Of a DNA stretch of 64,000 nucleotides, positions 57,293 through 64,000 are shown piece by piece (position 1 is the stretch's first letter; the number at the start of each line of letters is the position of its first letter). The DNA is taken from positions 436,230,311 through 436,294,310 of the forward strand of contig NC_133538.1 of assembly GCF_048544455.1 (NCBI RefSeq), in the 5' to 3' direction. Origin of the DNA: Silene latifolia. Its lineage: Eukaryota > Streptophyta > Magnoliopsida > Caryophyllales > Caryophyllaceae. The position numbers and the translations under genes were made by a program. The notes beneath the pieces were generated by a model. It was not told the DNA's origin, did not search any database, and saw nothing but the letters and a program-made list of their open reading frames with translations.

Positions 57293-58756
57293 AGAGGCGG
57301 GATCTCGTGAGTTTGGTTCTTATGGTGAGTTGTGAATTTGGAAAATCTAGACCATTGAATTAGATTAAATAGACCGTTAAGATTGTAAGAATACTAACTA
57401 AAACCAAGAGAACTACAGGATCAATTACAGTCCTCCGTCTAACCTCACTAAACTCAAAAACCCAAAATCACAGGAATAACTTTCTTCTTCTTCTCAATCT
57501 TCTCAATCACTAATTAATTCTTATTCTTTTGATTGTTTCTATATTTTGATTTAAGCCAATTAATTACTAAATATTTGAATGAATTGTTTCTTGATTAATA
57601 CTTGAAACTACTCAAGCTGCGATCTTCAATCGAATTCGTCATCATCATCAGATTAATCATCGTAATTATTATCATCATCGAATTCGGTCTCTTAAATCGC
57701 GTATAGGTTGATGCGGTGGTGGACTCTCGGTTGCAGCCATGGTGATGTGCACGAATAGGTGTGGGTTGATGAAAGAGACGCGACGATGTCAAGGTGTGAC
57801 AGCCATGATGGTGGCTTCTCGGTGAATAGGATCGTGGTGCGAGGTTGATGGCGAGAATGGGAGCTTGTGGTGGAGTGTAGGTGCGTGAAGCATGTAATGG
57901 AAAGCTCCGACGTCGGGTTCAAGTCGCGGCTAGCTTGATTGGTGTTTGTCGTGATGGTGGCTTCCACTCGTGTCGATGTCGAATTGAGGTAAAACCGTGG
58001 TGCGAAAGGTCGAGTAAAATTGGGATTTGATCTGTAATGGTTAAGTACTTGGTGTTGTCGAAGCAAATTGGATCAATCTGGTTGCTCAATACTTCGCCTC
58101 GCTTAATCGATCTAGAAGTTGACGGTTTAGTGAATGCACGGGTGATGGGCTTGAGTTTGTCACTAGTATATGTAACCAAAAGGTCGTTGACTCACATTTC
58201 CTAAGCTTATCAAGTGCATATTGCTATACTGTCTTTAAATCAAAACGTATGTACTGCCTTTTATGTAGTATTCTTAAGTTGCTTGGTTTTAAGAAGAGCT
58301 TGAATTGCGATATAATATCGTGAGCACTCCTATACATCAAGGATGACTTTGAAGAAGTCAAAAACAAAGAACTTCTTGCAGGTATGTTTAGTAATATAAT
58401 TATACCGACTTCATTTGGAGTTGTTCTCGCTCGTTGGAACATGTTATCTATCGCACCTAAGTTGGGTAATTCACTAGCAAAGTGTACTTTTTTTGAGCTT
58501 CTATCCTATGAGACAACCCTATAGTATGAGATGATTGAGCATAATCCAAAAGAAGAAATACTGATATTTGTGTAACTTCTAATACTGTTTTAATATGACA
58601 GCAGGCATATTTAAGTCGGAGAATCGCGAGTTTTATAGTTCGGCGTATTGTAAATGAGCTAGTCTTACCAATGAGACGTAATATTATCCATCAAATTTTC
58701 AACTTATTGTTTTGAAGCCATTCTCACAGAAAAAGTCAAAATTCTCTCACTGGCAG

Positions 58757-58900
58757 GAAACAATTGTGAGCATGGCCCAAGTAGGTGCCATAATAGGAGC
58801 TGCTACAGGCGGATGGATTAATGATTCCTTTGGACGGAAGAAAGCTACACTTCTCGCGGATATCATATTCGTTGTTGACTCATTTGTTATGGCAACCTGA
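58757..58900 (+). pseudogene. Inositol/sugar transporter (MFS) exon fragment
   Basis: After CACTGGCAG the frame reads ETIVSMAQVGAIIGAATGGW, then INDSFGRKKATLLADIIFVV. GG-x(2)-ND-x-FGRKK is the conserved loop after the second membrane helix of sugar-porter family transporters. ETIVSMA immediately before it is typical of plant inositol transporters (INT). 48 codons are followed by TGA where the parent would continue. The rest of the roughly 500-residue protein is absent. Confidence 0.7.
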
Positions 58901-59039
58901 GCTCGTCGGAGGCGTCTGCTATTGTTGTGCTATGGTGACTAGGTGATGCGGATATGGTGGAAATTTGGGAGGAAAAGTCATAGTGATAGTGACACTACTT
59001 ATTGAGATATAGATTTCAAAATTTTTATTCTCTTTTTAA

Positions 59040-59815
59040 ACTTATAACACAGCAATAATATCAGAATAATACTCCAATAACACACGAATAACACTACAAT
59101 AATACCACAATAACACTACAATAACAACATAATAACACGAAAAAAAGGGTAAAAAATCAAAGTAGTCAAAAATTAAAGTGACAATAATAACATCACAATA
59201 ACACCGGAATAATGAAGAGAATAACAAAGACAATAACACATGGTAAAAAAGGAAAAAAAATCAAAGTCGTAAAAAAATTTAAGGTGGCACCAGAATAACA
59301 TCACAATAACACCAGAATAACAGTACAATAACACGCGGTAAAAAAAGAGTAAAAAAATCAAAGTAATAAAAAAAAATCAAAGTGACACCGAAATAACATC
59401 ACAATAACAGCAGAATAACAGTAGAATAACAGCACAATAACACGTGGTAAAAAAAAGAAAAAAATCAAAGTCATAAAAAAATCAAAGTAATGAAATAACA
59501 TCACAATAACAAATTAATAACAATAACAAAGACAATAACATGTGGTAAAAAAAAAAGAGAAAAAAAAATCAAAGTCGTAAAAAAAATCCAGGTAAAAAAA
59601 GCACAATAATAGCATAATAACTCGGGGTAAAAAAAAATAAGAGTAAAAAAATTTCAAGTAAAAAAAAATCCGGTGCAAAAAGAAAAAAAGGTAACATAAT
59701 GAGTAAATTAAAGAAAAACATAAGAGAAAACAAAAATCAAAGTGGTAAAAAAAAAAAGCATAATAACACGAGGTAAAAAAAGAGAAAAAAAAATTAAAGT
59801 AAAAAAAAAGTAACA
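59040..59815. repeat. AATAACACnnnAATAACA array with A-runs
   Basis: Repeats of CACAATAACACCAGAATAAC, interspersed with GGTAAAAAAA…AAATCAAAGT at roughly 100-bp spacing. Copies degrade towards the right. Confidence 0.85.
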
Positions 59816-59956
59816 TTAGAAAAAAGAGAATAAGTAAATGACAATGGTTTTATATGACATGTAAGATTTGATCTTGGCCACTCATCTCTAATATAATCTA
59901 GTGGCTGAGATTCCCCCAACTCACAACTCACCATAAGAACCAAAATTACTAAATCA

Positions 59957-59963
<7 letters not shown>

Positions 59964-60030
<67 letters not shown>
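59964..60030. repeat. (CT)n(TA)n(GA)n microsatellite between T11 and T12
   Basis: CT, TA and GA runs in one tract, symmetric about the TA run. Confidence 0.95.
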
Positions 60031-60032
<2 letters not shown>

Positions 60033-60419
60033 TCAGATGAGTCCACAAATTTGGTTTAGTCCATAAGTCCTCTTATCTACCATTAGATCTTACAAGATGA
60101 ATGGTTGAGATTAAAACAAAAAAAACAGTCACCAACATGTAATGAATGCTTTCTCTTTCATAATTTCAATTCCCAATTTATCTAATCAATTACTTTCTAT
60201 TTTTCATCATCTAATTTATTAAATTAATATCAAAATATTGGATTCAAAAAACGAAATTTCATATCCGCGTAAAATAAAAGCGGGTTCGTAAAAGACTCGT
60301 AAATCTTCATTCAGACTCCGATTAAGACGAAACAAAAGCTTAATTTTATTATTTTTTCGAGCCCAACGCAATAGTAATATTTTCGTATATCATTGAGTTT
60401 TTAAAATTTTCAGTACTGC

Positions 60420-61350
60420 TCTGTGAATTGAGAGTTACACCTTATCCGCTTAAAGTTACCTCTTGTTCGCTTGAAATTATATCATGTTGACTTGAAATTA
60501 ATAAATTAATTAATATACCTATATATACTTGAATTTACAACATATCAATTGAAATTATACCATATTTATTTGAAATTATAATATATTCGCTTGAAGTTAC
60601 ACCCAATCGAAGTTACTTGATATTACATCATTTTTACTTTAAGTTACAATTGAGATTACATAAACTAAGATTTAAATTCCACACTGTACAATTGAAGTTA
60701 CACATTACACCTTTAAAATTACACACTTTACAAATTAAAGTTACACACTATACACTTAAAGTTACACACTTTAGAAATTGAAGTTACACATTATACCCTT
60801 AAAATTACATTCTTTTTAAACTGGAGTTACACACACTGACCTTTGAAATTACACGATGTACAACTGAAATTACACAATATATATATATTTGAAGTTACAC
60901 CCTTTTTAAACCGAAATTACACGCTTTACACTTAAAATTACACACACTAACCTTTGAAATTACACGGTGTACAACTGAAGTTACACACTATATATTTGAA
61001 GTTACACCCTTTTTAAAATGAAGTTACACAGTTTACACTTAAAGTTACACACTAACCTTTAAAACTACACGATGTACAACTTAACTTACACACTATATAT
61101 TTGAAGTTACACACCTGCTTTAAACTGAAGTTACAAATATTAAACTTTGAAATTACACGATGTACAACTGAAATTACACACTATATATTTAAAACTATAT
61201 GTTTAAAGTTACACCCTTTTTAAACTGAAGTTACAAACTATACCTTTGAAATTACACCCTTTAAAACTTAAAGTTACACTCTTACAAAATTAAAGTTACG
61301 CCTTTTAAAACTTAAAATTACATCCGTTAAAGCTTAAAATTACACTCTTT
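60420..61350. repeat. GAAGTTACACACT array in T12
   Basis: About 45 short copies of TTGAAGTTACAC/TTAAAATTACAC, in units of about 20-22 bases with a loose higher order. It resembles the 51060 array in its TTACAC core but has different flanks. Confidence 0.85.
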
Positions 61351-61539
61351 CAAACTTAAATTTGGGACTCATATATACTAATCCCTAATTATAAAAGGAA
61401 TGAATCTTACAAAATAATAACTACTGAGCAGCCTAATAATATGTACCCAAATTCGGACTCATATATACTAGTCTTTTCGAGTTAACTTCGTTGTCGTAAT
61501 CATCTAATATGAACCCAAATCCGAAGTCATTACAGTGAT

Positions 61540-61697
61540 TCACAAGAGTTCTTTAGCTCTTTTGGCTTCGGTACGCTTCGGGTGCTTCAAATACCGTCTC
61601 TCAAATGATGTGAGCCGTTCATCGTAGATGCAGCCCAGTTTATTTCCATCCTGGGCGTTATTCTCAGCAAGACGTTCCTTTGTAACATCTGCCATTG
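61540..61697 (-). pseudogene. Exon-like fragment, unrecognised
   Basis: Minus-strand CTACCTTCAG|ACA precedes ATGGCAGATGTTACAAAGG. The frame reads MADVTKERLAENNAQDGNKL, GCIYDERLTSFERRYLKHPK, RTEAKRAKELL and stops. The charged helix-like composition looks like real protein, but I cannot name the parent. Its position inside T12 fits a captured terminal exon. Confidence 0.35.
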
Positions 61698-62622
61698 TCT
61701 GAAGGTAGAAAGTTGTACATGTGAGTTCATTTAGACTTGCAAAGAGCAACAACACCAACTATATAACATAACATTCAACAATGAAATTGTTAACATTAGC
61801 ACTTTTTGTATTAAATTTGGAACATTAGTAAGCATCCAGTATTTAGTCAAGCTTGGTTTTTTAAGAGCAATAGCAAGAAAACTCATATGAACAATGGACA
61901 TAATAATAAAAGAAGGCAAAAACTTGAAAAAAGTTTAGCGAGGGGGTTTGTGGTATATGGTAATATGGCTGCATTCACATAGCATCAATTCAATTAATAT
62001 GATTATCTTGAACTCCACCAACTTAAAAACAACAAACATTTATTGGCGTATACAAATTAAGATACAAATTGAGAAACCGAATGTCCACTTCAATCCAACA
62101 GCCGAGACATGTGGAATTAGTTTACCTCTTTTCCTTTTTTTGTTTTGCGACTTCGATCCTTTGTAAGCATAAAACAAGGCATCATTCACTTTCACCCGTC
62201 GTCACCATCAGCCACCAACATAATCGATCGAAATGGAGTTTTGGTTGTATTCTTATATTGTTGTTCTTGCTTATGAGATTGGAAAATGAATGAACCAAGG
62301 AATGAAGGGTAGAAATGTGGATTGGGAGTATAACATATAATGTCAGATTTGGTGATAAAAGGGAAAAGAGAATGAGAGTAACTGAAAGAGAATGAAAATG
62401 AAGAGAAGGGATGATAGAGAATGAGATGGATTAACCGTAAAAAGAGATGGATTAATGGGAAATAATGAAAAGGTGATTGGGAATTGGGGAAAAGTTAATG
62501 TAAAGTGGGTGGGTGAGTGTTTTTTTTAATTTAATCTCAGCCTTTCATAATTCATAATCTAATGGTTAGGATGAGGATTCAAGGACTCAACCTAAACAAT
62601 AGGACTTACATGATCCTATTTA

Positions 62623-62640
62623 TATATATATATATATATA
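62623..62640. repeat. (TA)n microsatellite between T12 and T13
   Basis: Nine TA units with an element end on each side. Confidence 0.9.

Positions 62641-64000
<1,360 letters not shown>

Larger units (their letters stand above)
57293..59963. mobile_element. T11: (TA)n-embedded element carrying an inositol-transporter exon
   Basis: Left end GAGGCGGGATCTCGTGAGTT, TGGTTCTTATGGTGAGTTGT, GAATTTGG. Right end as reverse complement: GATTTAGTAATTTTGGTTCT, TATGGTGAGTTGTGAGTTGG. The shared TTTGGTTCTTATGGTGAGTT (20 bases) is perfect. The interior has a leader-like block, a transporter exon (58757) and the AATAACAC array. 57300-58700 has no other gene I can support. Confidence 0.65.
60025..62622. mobile_element. 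T12: (TA)n-embedded element, GAGTCC type, 2.6 kb
   Basis: Left end GAGGTTCAGATGAGTCCACA, AATTTGGTTTAGTCCATAAG, TCC…GGTTGAGATTAAA. Right end as reverse complement: ATAGGATCATGTAAGTCCTA, TTGTTTAGGTTGAGTCCTTG, …GGCTGAGATTAAA. Both ends share CCATTAGAT. The interior has the TTACAC array, one exon-like ORF on the minus strand and AT-rich text (61700-62500) with a purine-rich leader-like block at the right. Confidence 0.65.

Overview
The window is repeat-dominated plant nuclear DNA, and I see no intact host gene in it. Plant origin is shown by Ty3/gypsy and Ty1/copia LTR retrotransposons with plant-type primer sites, plant Helitron ends, a Tourist-like MITE, and fragments of plant genes (VIP3/SKI8, a FAX-type fatty-acid exporter, an RPM1-interacting-protein-13-like protein, an inositol transporter). 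The repeats bring Caryophyllales, perhaps Caryophyllaceae, to mind, but that is a weak inference.

Layout. 1-5972: the 5' LTR, gag, protease and a third ORF of an Athila-like element on the minus strand; it has no reverse transcriptase in view. 5978-43.8 kb and 52.8-63.8 kb: a chain of non-autonomous elements (labelled T0-T13 here), most of them set in (CT)n(TA)n or (TA)n(GA)n microsatellites. Their inverted ends share a GGATCnnGTGAG core, followed by re-iterated GTGAGAAC or GAGTCC. Most of them carry their own AT-rich minisatellite, and several carry exons of host genes. Younger transposons are nested inside: a Tat-like solo LTR (12480-14872, target duplication ACATA), a decayed copia element (15164-25343, CTATA) with a gypsy solo LTR inside it (21246-22673, GCAAC), a chromovirus-type LTR element (33073-40970, TATTC), a 709-bp Helitron (42316-43024) and a Tourist-like MITE (43391-43705, TTA).

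45.9-50.9 kb holds the remains of an autonomous Helitron: RPA-like exons, the N-terminus of a Rep/helicase protein and the C-terminus of its PIF1-like helicase, with the catalytic middle missing. 51.06-52.26 kb is a pair of minisatellite arrays in inverted orientation.

Most notable: (1) the microsatellite-embedded, gene-capturing element group with one terminal grammar and different internal arrays; (2) several unrelated LTR families that each carry clusters of their own palindrome with a 2-nt centre (AATCCGnnCGGATT, ACTCGATCGAGT, GACGCAGCAnnTGCTGCGTC); (3) a chromovirus-type LTR element whose only recognisable protein is an Athila ORF1-like protein behind a predicted leader intron. All calls come from reading the sequence and from memory of families; no database search was run. 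Boundaries marked approximate are so.
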